Assembly: GCF_900109545.1 (NCBI RefSeq)
Contig: NZ_FOAP01000004.1
Location: 186,001 to 250,000 of the forward strand
DNA from: Stigmatella aurantiaca
Lineage (GTDB): Bacteria; Myxococcota; Myxococcia; Myxococcales; Myxococcaceae
Reading direction: 5' to 3'
Length of the DNA stretch: 64,000 bases
Below are positions 39,301-49,804 of this stretch, piece by piece (the first letter of the stretch is position 1; each line of letters opens with the position of its first letter). The position numbers were made by a program, and so were the translations under genes. The notes below the pieces were generated by a model. It was not told where the DNA came from. It did no database searches and worked only from the letters and a program-made list of their open reading frames with translations.

Positions 39301-39650
39301 GGAGACTTCCTCGGCCACGTGGCGGGCGATGACTTCGTCTTCATCTCGTCGCCGGAGTCCGTGGACAGCATCTGCCAGCGGGCCATCGAGGCGTTCGACC
39401 GCATCATCCCGCTCTACTACGACCGGCAGGACCGCGAGCGGGGCCACATCGAGGCGGAGGACCGCTTCGGCGAGAAGCGCAAGTTCCCCATCATGAGCGT
39501 CTCCATCGTCGCGGTGATGAGCGACGGGGTGACCCATGACCATGCGGAGCTGGCGCGGCGCGCCGCGGACATGAAGAAGCGGGCCAAGGCCATTCAGGGG
39601 TCCATCTACCTGCGCAGCGACCGCGAGCAGGAGAGCCGGATCATCACCGG

Positions 39651-39654
<4 letters not shown>
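36316..39654 (+). CDS. Multi-domain hybrid histidine kinase (REC-GAF-PAS-HisKA-HATPase-REC-REC-degenerate GGDEF)
   Basis: 1112 aa, TTG start with TAGAAT 9 nt upstream. N-terminal REC (TLLLVDDEADVL, VLVTDQRMPEMTG, ITKPWEV). A GAF-like region (about 150-300) and a PAS (about 310-420) follow. H box VSHELRTPLTSISG; ATPase N box NNLLTNAVKF and GTGLGLAIC. Then a REC-like domain lacking the acidic pair (LLVIEGEGELG), a full REC (VLVVDDDPKIG, VILLDVGLPDG, ITKPFDA) and a C-terminal cyclase-like domain that reads AGDDF where GGDEF is expected. The last is likely a nucleotide-binding or regulatory remnant. The protein is cytoplasmic. Its stop overlaps the next ATG (ATGA), coupling it to a membrane kinase. 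Confidence 0.9.
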
Positions 39655-41489
<1,835 letters not shown>

Positions 41490-41524
41490 GCCTCACGGCC
41501 GCGTGAGTTACCCTGCGGTCCGCA

Positions 41525-42523
41525 ATGGCTGGATCCCAGACACCCAGGCGCCAGGCGCCCTTCCTCATCGGGCTCGCGCTGATCCTGGCGGCCCTGCCGC
41601 TCGGGTACTTCGTTTTCCTGAGGGAGCCCCCTCCACCGCCCCCGGTGGTGGTGAAGGCTCCGCCCCCCGCGCCCCCCGTGGAGGCGCCCGCGCCGCGCAA
41701 GGCCGTGCAGCTGTCGCTCAAGACGATCGAGGGCACGGTGGAGGTGCGCCGGGGTGGGGGTCCCTGGGAAGCGGCCCAGCGCGGGGCGCCGCTCAATCCC
41801 ACGGACGCGGTGCGCACCAAGGATGCGTCCTCGGCGGTCATCATCGGCGACGAGGCGGTGGAGGTGCTCATGAGCGCCGGCACCGAGGTGTCCGTGGAGT
41901 CCCTGACGGACGAGCTGTCGCGCATCCTGCTCGAGACCGGTATGGCGACGACCGTCATCCGCCCGGGCAAGCGTCACACCTTCGAAGTGAAGGCGGCCCA
42001 CAGCGACGCGCTGGCGCGCGCCGAGGAGGCCAGCACCTTCACCATGAGCAATGACGGGGCGGGCACCGTGGCGGTGGGGGCCCGCGAGGGCAACGTGGAG
42101 TTCCGGGGCCATGGCAAGGTGGTCATCGTCCGGGCGGGCCAGCAGTCCATCGTGACGCCCACCAGCGGGGGGCCCTCGGAGCCCGCGCCGGTCCCCACCA
42201 GCCTGCTGCGCAAGATTTCCTGGCCCGACAACCGCCGCAACCAGCGCCGCGTCACGGTGGCTGGGGAGGCCGAGCCGGGCAGCCGGTTGGAGCTGGCAGG
42301 CCAGCACTTCTCCCCCGGCCCGGATGGGAAGTTCGAGCGCAGCGTGGAGCTCAAGGAGGGCGAGAACCTCGTGCGGCTCCGCGCCTACTCCGTGGGGGGG
42401 ACCCACCAGGAGGCCCAGAAGACGTTCAAGATGGACACCCGGCCTCCCAAAAAGCTCAAGGTGGATCTCCCCTGGGGCAATCCCTCACCCTCGGAGGCCC
42501 CCACACAGACGCAGAGTCCATAA
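41525..42523 (+). CDS. FecR-domain protein with N-terminal membrane anchor
   Basis: 332 aa. One membrane segment at about 13-31, then a proline-rich stretch, and a FecR-type domain (TIEGTVEVRRGGGPWEAAQRG...DAVRTKDASSAVII) repeated in weaker form to about 210. A C-terminal Ig-like segment (RRVTVAGEAEPGSRLELAGQ...KFERSVELKEGENLVRLRAY) follows. FecR domains in such standalone proteins are thought to bind cell-wall or surface partners rather than sigma factors. It heads the surface-protein genes and lies 35 nt after the sensor kinase. Confidence 0.75.
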   Translation: MAGSQTPRRQAPFLIGLALILAALPLGYFVFLREPPPPPPVVVKAPPPAPPVEAPAPRKAVQLSLKTIEGTVEVRRGGGPWEAAQRGAPLNPTDAVRTKDASSAVIIGDEAVEVLMSAGTEVSVESLTDELSRILLETGMATTVIRPGKRHTFEVKAAHSDALARAEEASTFTMSNDGAGTVAVGAREGNVEFRGHGKVVIVRAGQQSIVTPTSGGPSEPAPVPTSLLRKISWPDNRRNQRRVTVAGEAEPGSRLELAGQHFSPGPDGKFERSVELKEGENLVRLRAYSVGGTHQEAQKTFKMDTRPPKKLKVDLPWGNPSPSEAPTQTQSP

Positions 42524-42586
42524 AGCATTGCTCCAAGAGAAAGAAACGCTTAGGTTGTAATGGATACCTCGTTGTAGAGGTTTTCC

Positions 42587-44242
42587 ATGTTGCGACTCTT
42601 TCTCGTTTTCCTGGGCGTTCTAGCGGGAGGTGCCCAGGCCGAAGGCGTGGGGGCGCCCCTGGTGGGCACCCGCCGGGCGGTGAATGCCGGTCCGGGCCAC
42701 CAGTTCGAGGCGCACGTGAGCGGCTCGTGGGCCGTGTACACGCACTGGATGCAGGGCGTCAGTGAGATCCGCTGGCACGAGCTGTCCACGGGCGAGCAAG
42801 GGGTCATCCCGGACAGCAGCGGCTTTGACGTGGTCGCCGACGTGAGCGGTGACGGGGTGGTCTTCACGCGGGTGACGTCGGCCAGCTCTGTCTTCTTCTA
42901 CGACTTGAAGCAGCGGGGGCCTCCGGTGGAGCTCGCCCCACGGCCCTCTGCCCGCCGGCGGGGGGCGGTGATCGGCCAGCGCACCGTGGCGTGGCAGGAC
43001 TACTCCTACGCGCCGCAGACCTTGCAGCCGGAGATCGCCACCGTGGATCTGGAGAGCGGTGTGCTCACGCGCCTGACGGACGATGATCTGCCGGACCGCA
43101 CCCCCATGGTGAGCCCCGATGGGCGGGTCATCGTCTGGACGAAGTGTGCCCAGCCGTTCGACTGCGACATCTGGGAGGCGGTGGCGGGGGAGGTGGGGTT
43201 CAAGACGCGGGCGCTGACGGGCCCGCAGGGGGACGAGTCTCAGCCGCAGACCAATGGCGAGGTGGTGGTCTACACGAGCCGGCGCATCGAGCAGGGGACG
43301 CCCACCCAGGACATCTACTGGCAGGCCGTCGGAGGGGGGGCGGAGTACCGCCTGGCGCTGCCCGGCCTGGACTCCCGCCCCGTGCTCAGCGGCTCGCTGC
43401 TCGCCTTCGAGTGGAGGGATCCGGCGGCGCCGTTCCCCAACCCGGAGATCATGCTCTTCGATCTGAGGACGCACACGCTCTACGCCCTCACGAACACCTT
43501 CCGCGGCGAGTCCCTCAACGACATCGGCATGGACGCGCGCGGCCGGGTCCATGTGCTGTGGACCACGCAGGAGAACGGGTTCGACGTGCGGGCGCTGACC
43601 TTCCAGCAGCCGGTGGGGGACGGGCGGGACAACCCCTCGGGTTGTCCGGGGCTCAGGGCGGCATGCGTGGACCCAGGGGAGCGGCCGTTGCTGTCCTCCG
43701 TGACGCTGCGTCGCTTCAGTGGGGCCCCCCAGCGGTTCCAGGCGCTGTTTCCCGCCTCCGGCCAGGGCCTGCTGTGCGTGGACAATGGCCATGAGGGGAC
43801 GGCCACCGCCCTGGGCTGGGTGAAGATCAACGGCACCGCCGTGCTGGATCCCTCCGCGTTCCAGAAGGAGACCCAGCTCCTGGCCAAGCAGGTGGCGCTC
43901 GATGGCCGCGTGCAGTTGGAGGCCCTCATCGATGGGCCCTCGGGAGGCGCCTTCCGCATGCGCCTCTATGACGATTCGAAGGGCAGCACGCCCTGTCAGG
44001 AGCCCTTCCCGGGGGAGGAGCTCCTGCCGGGAAAGAGCGTCGCGCCTCAGGTGTGGGGGGTGGCCGAACCCGTGGAGAGGGACGTCCTGAGCGAGACGCC
44101 CCAGGTTGCCCACGGCGGCTGCAGCCAGGGCGGAGGCGGGCCCATGGCACTGGCCGTGTGGCTGGGGCTGGTGGGGCTCGCGGGGCCCTGGCGCGTGCTG
44201 GTGCGCGCGCGCCGGGGGAGATCCGCCCCCCCTGCACGATAG
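42587..44242 (+). CDS. Surface protein with beta-propeller-like repeats and MYXO-CTERM-like tail
   Basis: 551 aa. The signal peptide is MLRLFLVFLGVLAGGAQA. The body has TolB/propeller-like repeats (TRLTDDDLPDRTPMVSPDGR; RALTGPQGDESQPQTNGEVV; FEWRDPAAPFPNPEIMLFDL). The C-terminus is HGGCSQGGGG, a hydrophobic segment and an arginine cluster (VRARRGRS), which resembles MYXO-CTERM, a tripartite sorting tail with an invariant Cys. That would anchor it to the outer surface by a lipid after processing. Function unknown; it starts a run of four surface genes. Confidence 0.72.
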   Translation: MLRLFLVFLGVLAGGAQAEGVGAPLVGTRRAVNAGPGHQFEAHVSGSWAVYTHWMQGVSEIRWHELSTGEQGVIPDSSGFDVVADVSGDGVVFTRVTSASSVFFYDLKQRGPPVELAPRPSARRRGAVIGQRTVAWQDYSYAPQTLQPEIATVDLESGVLTRLTDDDLPDRTPMVSPDGRVIVWTKCAQPFDCDIWEAVAGEVGFKTRALTGPQGDESQPQTNGEVVVYTSRRIEQGTPTQDIYWQAVGGGAEYRLALPGLDSRPVLSGSLLAFEWRDPAAPFPNPEIMLFDLRTHTLYALTNTFRGESLNDIGMDARGRVHVLWTTQENGFDVRALTFQQPVGDGRDNPSGCPGLRAACVDPGERPLLSSVTLRRFSGAPQRFQALFPASGQGLLCVDNGHEGTATALGWVKINGTAVLDPSAFQKETQLLAKQVALDGRVQLEALIDGPSGGAFRMRLYDDSKGSTPCQEPFPGEELLPGKSVAPQVWGVAEPVERDVLSETPQVAHGGCSQGGGGPMALAVWLGLVGLAGPWRVLVRARRGRSAPPAR

Positions 44243-44282
44243 GATTTCGGGGAGCCGTTGAGAGCTTGTAGAGTCCAAGGCT

Positions 44283-46217
44283 CTGAACCGGCTCGTTCCT
44301 GTCCTGCTCCTGTTGCTTGGTCCCGCAGCGCTGGCGGAGACGCTCGACATTCTCGGGCCCTCCGAGGCCGTGCCCCCGGAGGGTTTCTCCGTGGCACTCG
44401 TGCTCCGCGATGCCGCGGGGATCCCAGGCGCCCTGTCTTCGCCCACGCTGGTGGCCGAGGAGGCCGAGGTGCGTCCGGAGCCGGCGCCTGCGCCCTTGCG
44501 CTCCTACCGCATCCTGCCCAAGCCCGGCGCCCGGAGCGTGGCGCTGCGGGCCCGCGCCGGGCCGCTGCACGCCCAGGCCCAGTACGTCATTGGTCCGCCC
44601 GCCTCCCGGGTGGAGCTGGCCCTGGAGCCGGCCGCGCCCGTGAAGGGGCGCGACACCGAGGCGACCCTCACGGTGCGGATGCTCCGGCCGGACGGCTCCC
44701 CCGAGGATTCAGGAGCCCCTCCGGTCGTGCGGACCAGCGTCGGCCGGGTGGAGGAGCTGTCCCGGATCGGCCCTGGCACCTACCGGGCCCGCTACCTGCT
44801 GCCGAAGACGAACTACCCGGAGGTGGCCATCCTGGTGGCGCTCTCCTCGTGGCCGCACCCACAGTCCATTCACGGGGCCTTCGGCCGGGTGGTGGTGCCC
44901 CTGGCCGCCTCGGTGAACCTGCCGGGCGAGACCGAGCCCGAGGCGAACATCTCCATCGTCATCGCGGGGGTGAAGTACGGCCCGGTGCAGGCGGCGCGCG
45001 ACGGGAGCTTCCGGGTGCCCGTGGTGGTGCCTCCGGGGCACCGCATGGGCCAGGGGTTGATCGTGGACCCGGCGGGCAACGTCCAGCGCCGGGCGATTGA
45101 TCTCGGGCTGCCGCAGACGGACGGCCTGGCCTGCGTGCTCAACCCGCAGCGGTTGCCCGCGGATGGAAGCGCGCGGGCGCGGATCCTGTGCGCGGCGAGC
45201 GATCCGATGGGCCAACCGGCCCCGGATGCGCGCGCCACCGCGAAGGCGCGCTACGGCACGCTCGATGGCCCCCGGCGCGCCGAGGGCGGGTTGCTCGAGT
45301 GGCTGTACACCGCCCCCCGGCACAGGCCCTCCGAGCCCGAGCGCATCCTGGCCGCCTGGTCCCGTGGGGGCGTGAACTCCCAGGAGGAGATGACGCTGCA
45401 GCTCGTGCAGGGCCCCGCCGAGCGGCTCTCCCTGGCGCTGGGCGTCCCGCAGGTCTTCCTGGGCGCCGAGGTGCCGGTCGCGCTGGCGGTGGCGGATGGC
45501 TCCGGCCAGCCGCGGCCCGGGGCGCAGGTGCTGCTCGGCGCGCCCCTGGGCACGATGTCCTCGCCGCGCGAGGAGGCGCCGGGGAAGTTCCAGGCCACCT
45601 GGACGCTGCCCCCGGAGGGGCCCCTGGGGGAGGTGCCCGTGACGGCGCGCGCGCTGGGGCCGCCCGGGTCCGAGCCGGCGCGCATCTCCGCCTGGATGTC
45701 GGGTGGGGCGCTCCAGTTGGGCGTCTCGGATCTGGCCGGGCTGCCCATTCCCCAGCAGCCGCTGCGTGTCGGCGGACAGGAGTGGCTCACGGGTGAGGAT
45801 GGGACGGTGAGCGTGGGGGCGGTGAGCACCGGGAAGCTCGAAGTGGTGCATGGGGTCTGGCCGGGCCTCCACAAGACGCTCCACGTGCTCGCGCAGGGCG
45901 GGCCCGTGTACCCGGAGGATCCGCCGCTCATCCCCGCGCCGGTGGTGCGGCAGGTGCTCGTCCAGCCCGCCATCCCCGTGCTCGTGCAGCTCCAGGTGGA
46001 AGGGGCCCGGGTGACGTACTGGGTCGAGGACCTGAAGGGCCAGGTGCTTCCGGGCCGGGCCGTGCACGTGGCGCTGTCCTCGGGACACGCGGCGGCCCCG
46101 GAGGTGCGGGAGGGGCGCACGCGGTTCACCCTGGCGGGCGCCCAGGGCACGCCGGTGAGCGTCTCGGTGGCGGACGTGGCCACGGGCGTGACGGCCCTGG
46201 CCGAGGTGAAGCCGTGA
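44283..46217 (+). CDS. Exported protein with Ig-like repeats; start uncertain (CTG 44283 or TTG 44313)
   Basis: About 644 aa from CTG 44283, or 634 from TTG 44313. The frame upstream of TTG still codes NRLVPVLLLLLGPAALAE, a signal peptide that TTG would cut away, so translation probably begins at CTG 44283. TAGAGT lies 8 nt before it. The mature part is a series of Ig-like or big-type folds (VELALEPAAPVKGRDTEATL; RVPVVVPPGHRMGQGLIVDP; PAERLSLALGVPQVFLGAEV). No catalytic motif is seen. Its stop overlaps the next GTG (GTGA), so it works with that large protein. Confidence 0.7.
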   Translation: MNRLVPVLLLLLGPAALAETLDILGPSEAVPPEGFSVALVLRDAAGIPGALSSPTLVAEEAEVRPEPAPAPLRSYRILPKPGARSVALRARAGPLHAQAQYVIGPPASRVELALEPAAPVKGRDTEATLTVRMLRPDGSPEDSGAPPVVRTSVGRVEELSRIGPGTYRARYLLPKTNYPEVAILVALSSWPHPQSIHGAFGRVVVPLAASVNLPGETEPEANISIVIAGVKYGPVQAARDGSFRVPVVVPPGHRMGQGLIVDPAGNVQRRAIDLGLPQTDGLACVLNPQRLPADGSARARILCAASDPMGQPAPDARATAKARYGTLDGPRRAEGGLLEWLYTAPRHRPSEPERILAAWSRGGVNSQEEMTLQLVQGPAERLSLALGVPQVFLGAEVPVALAVADGSGQPRPGAQVLLGAPLGTMSSPREEAPGKFQATWTLPPEGPLGEVPVTARALGPPGSEPARISAWMSGGALQLGVSDLAGLPIPQQPLRVGGQEWLTGEDGTVSVGAVSTGKLEVVHGVWPGLHKTLHVLAQGGPVYPEDPPLIPAPVVRQVLVQPAIPVLVQLQVEGARVTYWVEDLKGQVLPGRAVHVALSSGHAAAPEVREGRTRFTLAGAQGTPVSVSVADVATGVTALAEVKP

Positions 46218-49200
46218 GGGCTTGGAAGGCCTGGGCACTGGGTGTGGCGCTGGTGCCCGGGGTGGGCTGGGGCCAGGTGCCCGTGGCGGATCCGGTGACG
46301 CTCGCGTCCTCCCTCGCGGGCCGGGTGTGCGAGGACCGGGACGGGGACGGGCGCTGCGGTGACGGGGAGCCCGGGGTCGCGGGTGTCCGGCTGGTGCTCG
46401 CCACGGGGCGCGAGGTGCGCACGGACACTCACGGGCGCTACCACGTCACGGGGGTGGATGCCCGGAGCCCGGAGGCCACGGGCGGCATTCACCTGCGCCC
46501 GGGCCGGCACCGCCTGAAGGTGGATCTGCGGACGGTTCCCGCCGGGGGCCGCGTGAGCCCCGAGGCCGTCACCGTGGAGGTGCCCTGGGGCGCGGCCGTG
46601 CTTCAGGACTTCGTGGTCCGCCAGAGCCAGGAGTCGCTGGGCGCGCTGGCGCTCTCGCACCCGCGGGCGCCGCCCCAGGCCGAGGTGCGCGAGGGGGGCG
46701 TCTCCTTCACCGTCGCCGGACAGGCCGCCCCGGGCGATGAAGTCCAGGTCTCGGGCCGCCCGGCCCAGGTGGATGCCTCGGGGCTCTACCGCGCGGAGGT
46801 GGCGCTGCGGCCCGGAGCGAACGTCCTGGACATCGTCGCCGTGTCCCCCGGCGGCTCGGTGCGCCTGTCCCGCCAGCGGGCCGACGTGGTGAAGCAGGGC
46901 GAGGGCCGCTGGCTCATCGCCCCCCGGGCCCTGGAGCCGCTGGGCCAGGTGCGGCTGCCCGCGGGCCGGGGCGAGCCGGTGCCCAGCGGCACCGTGTCGC
47001 TGCACGTGGAAGCGGTGGAGGGGACCCGGGTCCGCTTGCGGGGCGGGGAGTGGGGGGTGGGCGCCCAGGGCAGCGTGGAGGTGCCCGTCACGCTCGTGCC
47101 GGGGCCCAACGTGGTGGACGTGGAGCTGGAGCGGCCGGGCGAAGCCCCCGGGAAGTACACGGTGGAGTTGGTGGCCACGGCGCGCCCCTTCATCGTGGGG
47201 TTGCTGGATCTGGAGGGCAGCTACTCGCCCGGAGATGGGCGCTTCCAGCTCCTGGGGCGCGGCGCGGCCCATGCCGAGGCGCGGCTGGGGGCCTTCCAGC
47301 TCCTGGGCGAGGTGGACCTGCGGGACACGGACTTCCGGACCCTGCACGGCGGGGACACGGCCTCGGGCTGGCTGCGGCCCCGGTTGCCCGAGCGCCTGGA
47401 GCGCAGCCCGGATCTGGAGTTCTCCATCGAGGAGTGGGCGGACGACTCGGTCAGCCTGACGCCCAATGCCCCGGAGGGGCGCCTGCGGCTGGAGATCCAG
47501 CACGACACGCATGGGCGCGCCGGGTTCGGCACGTACCGGGCCCTGATGGCCGAAGGGGAGATTGGCCGCTACCACCATCCGCTCTTTGGCCCCTTCGCCG
47601 AGCTGAAGGTGGGGACGGGCGCGCTCCGGGTGGGCGTGGACGCGTTCGCCGGGGGCATGAGCGATCCGGTCCGGGGCGTGGCCACGCGGCCGGCGCACGA
47701 GGAGCTGCGGGCCACGGGCGGCAGCCTCTACTTCCTGGGCGCCTCCGCCATCGTGGAGGGCTCCGAGCTGCTGCGCGTGGAGTACCGCGACGGGCTCACG
47801 GGCCTGCCGCTCGCGGAAAAGCACCTGGTGCGCGGACGGGACTACGAGCTCGATGCCTTCTCGGGCCGCATCCTGCTGGCCCGGCCGCTGTCCTTCATGG
47901 CCGGGGCGTCCGGGTTTGGCACGGATGCGCTCACGGCGGCGCCCGAGCCGGTGCTCGTGGCCGACTACGCCGCCATCGAGTTCGCCGGCGCGCGGGATGC
48001 GGTGGGCGGCGAGGCCTGGGCGGAGTGGCGCGGCGCGCGGCTGACCCTGGGCGGGGTCCGCGAGCGGCGCGTGGGAGCGCCCTACCAACTGCTCTCGGGA
48101 CGGGCCCAGGGCACCCTGGGCGCCTATGCGCTGCAGGCCGAGGTGGCGAGCAGCAGCGGCTGGGCGGTGGGCTCGAACGTGTTTGGCGTCTCGGACGATG
48201 GCGGCCTGTCCTACCTGCGCCCGTCGCTGAACGGCGGGGAGGAGGGCGAGGCCCTCGGCCTGCGCGTGCATGGCCCGGGGCCCCTGGGAGGCGGCTCGGT
48301 GGATGCGGCCTTCCGGTGGCGGAGCCAGGGGTTCTCGGATGGCGCGCACGTGGAGACGGCGCTCTTCCGGCAGCTCTCGCTGCGGGCCTCCCAGCCGGTG
48401 GGGGCCTGGCGCTTCACGCTGCTCGGGGATGACCGCCGCTCGGCGGATCCCCGCGAGCCGTTCGAGGCAGGCAGCATCGCCGCCCGCACGCTCGGGGCCG
48501 GGGTCGGGTACGAGCGCGGCGCGTGGGGCGTGCGCGTGGAGGTTCGCGACAGCTGGCTGCGCGCCCCCGAGTTGGCCGGGGACGGCCCCGTGCTCGACGG
48601 GGGCCGGACCTCCGTGGGGCTCCAGGGGCGGCTCCGGGTCCACGAGCGGGTGGTGCTCTCGGCGGGGCACCGGCAGGCGCTCGTCCAGCGGGGAGACGGG
48701 CCTGGGAAGTTGGATGACACGTTCGCCTCGGCGGGCGTGGACGTCACCCTCGATGCGGACACCACCGTGGGGCTCCGGGGCGGCTGGGGCCCGGAGCTGG
48801 GCCCCCAGGTGTGGGCGAACGCGGCCATGCACCGCGGGCCGGACGTCTACTACGGCGGCTACTCGGTGGACGTGGATGGGCCGGACTTCGGCGTGGGGCG
48901 GGCGGTGACGGGGGCCCGCACGGAGCTGCAGGACGGCACGAGCGTCTTCGTGGAGGACATCAGCGCGCATGACGCCAACACGGTGCGGCTGGCGCGGGCG
49001 GTGGGCTTCCAGCAGGCCGTCTTCAGCGGGTTCCAGGTGGGCGGGCGCTACGAGCGGGGCATCCGCCACCCGTTCGAGCTGCCGTCCTCCTTCACGCGCG
49101 ACACAGCGAGCCTCTTCGGGCAGTGGGTCCACGAGCGCTTCCGGCTGGAGGGGCGGACGGAGCTGCGCCACGAGCGGGGCGTTCCCATCCGGGGCCCCCA

Positions 49201-49804
49201 GGTGGCGGTGGACCGGGTGCAGACGCTGGTGGCCCTGGCGGCGGAGACGCTGCTGCGCGAGGACCTGACCCTGTCGGGCCGCGTGAACTTCGCCCGTACC
49301 GGCGGGGCCGATGGGCTGCAAGGGCGCCTGCTGGAGGGCTCCTCGGGGGTGGCCTGGCGGCCGGGCCCCTGGCTGCTCGTGGCGCGCTACAGTCTCACCC
49401 GCGAGCAGGTGCCCGGGGTGCGCTCTGCGTTCGGGGAGCGCGTGCTTCAAGTCCTCTCCCTGTTGCCCGCGGTGCGGGTGGGGGACCGGTTCGCCGTGGC
49501 GGCGGGGCTCCACCTGGGCCGGTCTCGCCTGGGCAGCGAGGCGGCGTGGGTGGGCACTGGAACCCTTCGGCCCTCCGTGCGAGTGGTGGGAGGTCTGGAA
49601 GTGGGGGCGGAGGTCGCACGCCGCACGTCGGCCCGGGACGGCGAGTCGCTGTCGTCGGTCCGCGGGGAGCTGGGGTACCAGGTGGACGCGGGGCTGCGGT
49701 TCGCCGCAGGCTACACGGTGCTGGGGTTCAAGGGTCTTGGGTTGTCTGGAGAGGCGCAGGATGAGGCGGACCGGTTCTATGTACGGGCGGAAGTGGCTTA
49801 CTAG
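46214..49804 (+). CDS. Very large outer-membrane protein: SdrD-B-like domain plus predicted beta-barrel
   Basis: 1196 aa with a GTG start overlapping the previous stop. Signal peptide MRAWKAWALGVALVPGVGWG. Near residue 37 an SdrD/Cna-B-like module with a Ca-type loop (CEDRDGDGRCGDGEPGVAGV) and DTHGRYHVTGVD. A proline-rich repeat zone is followed (from about 320) by more than 800 residues of amphipathic strands with repeated VRGRDYELDAFSGRILL-type turns, ending in FYVRAEVAY as in outer-membrane barrels. The size suggests a surface-exposed transporter or exported-substrate channel. It is translationally coupled to the Ig-like protein and overlaps the next gene. Confidence 0.72.
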   Translation: MRAWKAWALGVALVPGVGWGQVPVADPVTLASSLAGRVCEDRDGDGRCGDGEPGVAGVRLVLATGREVRTDTHGRYHVTGVDARSPEATGGIHLRPGRHRLKVDLRTVPAGGRVSPEAVTVEVPWGAAVLQDFVVRQSQESLGALALSHPRAPPQAEVREGGVSFTVAGQAAPGDEVQVSGRPAQVDASGLYRAEVALRPGANVLDIVAVSPGGSVRLSRQRADVVKQGEGRWLIAPRALEPLGQVRLPAGRGEPVPSGTVSLHVEAVEGTRVRLRGGEWGVGAQGSVEVPVTLVPGPNVVDVELERPGEAPGKYTVELVATARPFIVGLLDLEGSYSPGDGRFQLLGRGAAHAEARLGAFQLLGEVDLRDTDFRTLHGGDTASGWLRPRLPERLERSPDLEFSIEEWADDSVSLTPNAPEGRLRLEIQHDTHGRAGFGTYRALMAEGEIGRYHHPLFGPFAELKVGTGALRVGVDAFAGGMSDPVRGVATRPAHEELRATGGSLYFLGASAIVEGSELLRVEYRDGLTGLPLAEKHLVRGRDYELDAFSGRILLARPLSFMAGASGFGTDALTAAPEPVLVADYAAIEFAGARDAVGGEAWAEWRGARLTLGGVRERRVGAPYQLLSGRAQGTLGAYALQAEVASSSGWAVGSNVFGVSDDGGLSYLRPSLNGGEEGEALGLRVHGPGPLGGGSVDAAFRWRSQGFSDGAHVETALFRQLSLRASQPVGAWRFTLLGDDRRSADPREPFEAGSIAARTLGAGVGYERGAWGVRVEVRDSWLRAPELAGDGPVLDGGRTSVGLQGRLRVHERVVLSAGHRQALVQRGDGPGKLDDTFASAGVDVTLDADTTVGLRGGWGPELGPQVWANAAMHRGPDVYYGGYSVDVDGPDFGVGRAVTGARTELQDGTSVFVEDISAHDANTVRLARAVGFQQAVFSGFQVGGRYERGIRHPFELPSSFTRDTASLFGQWVHERFRLEGRTELRHERGVPIRGPQVAVDRVQTLVALAAETLLREDLTLSGRVNFARTGGADGLQGRLLEGSSGVAWRPGPWLLVARYSLTREQVPGVRSAFGERVLQVLSLLPAVRVGDRFAVAAGLHLGRSRLGSEAAWVGTGTLRPSVRVVGGLEVGAEVARRTSARDGESLSSVRGELGYQVDAGLRFAAGYTVLGFKGLGLSGEAQDEADRFYVRAEVAY

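Noticed and set aside
36295-39543. 1082-codon antisense frame over the hybrid kinase
   Set aside because: The plus strand has complete REC, HisKA and HATPase motifs; the antisense has none.
45251-49513. 1420-codon open frame antisense to the surface-protein genes
   Set aside because: Composition is His/Arg/Gly-rich with no domain motifs, while the opposite strand has signal peptides and coupled starts; it is a high-GC shadow.
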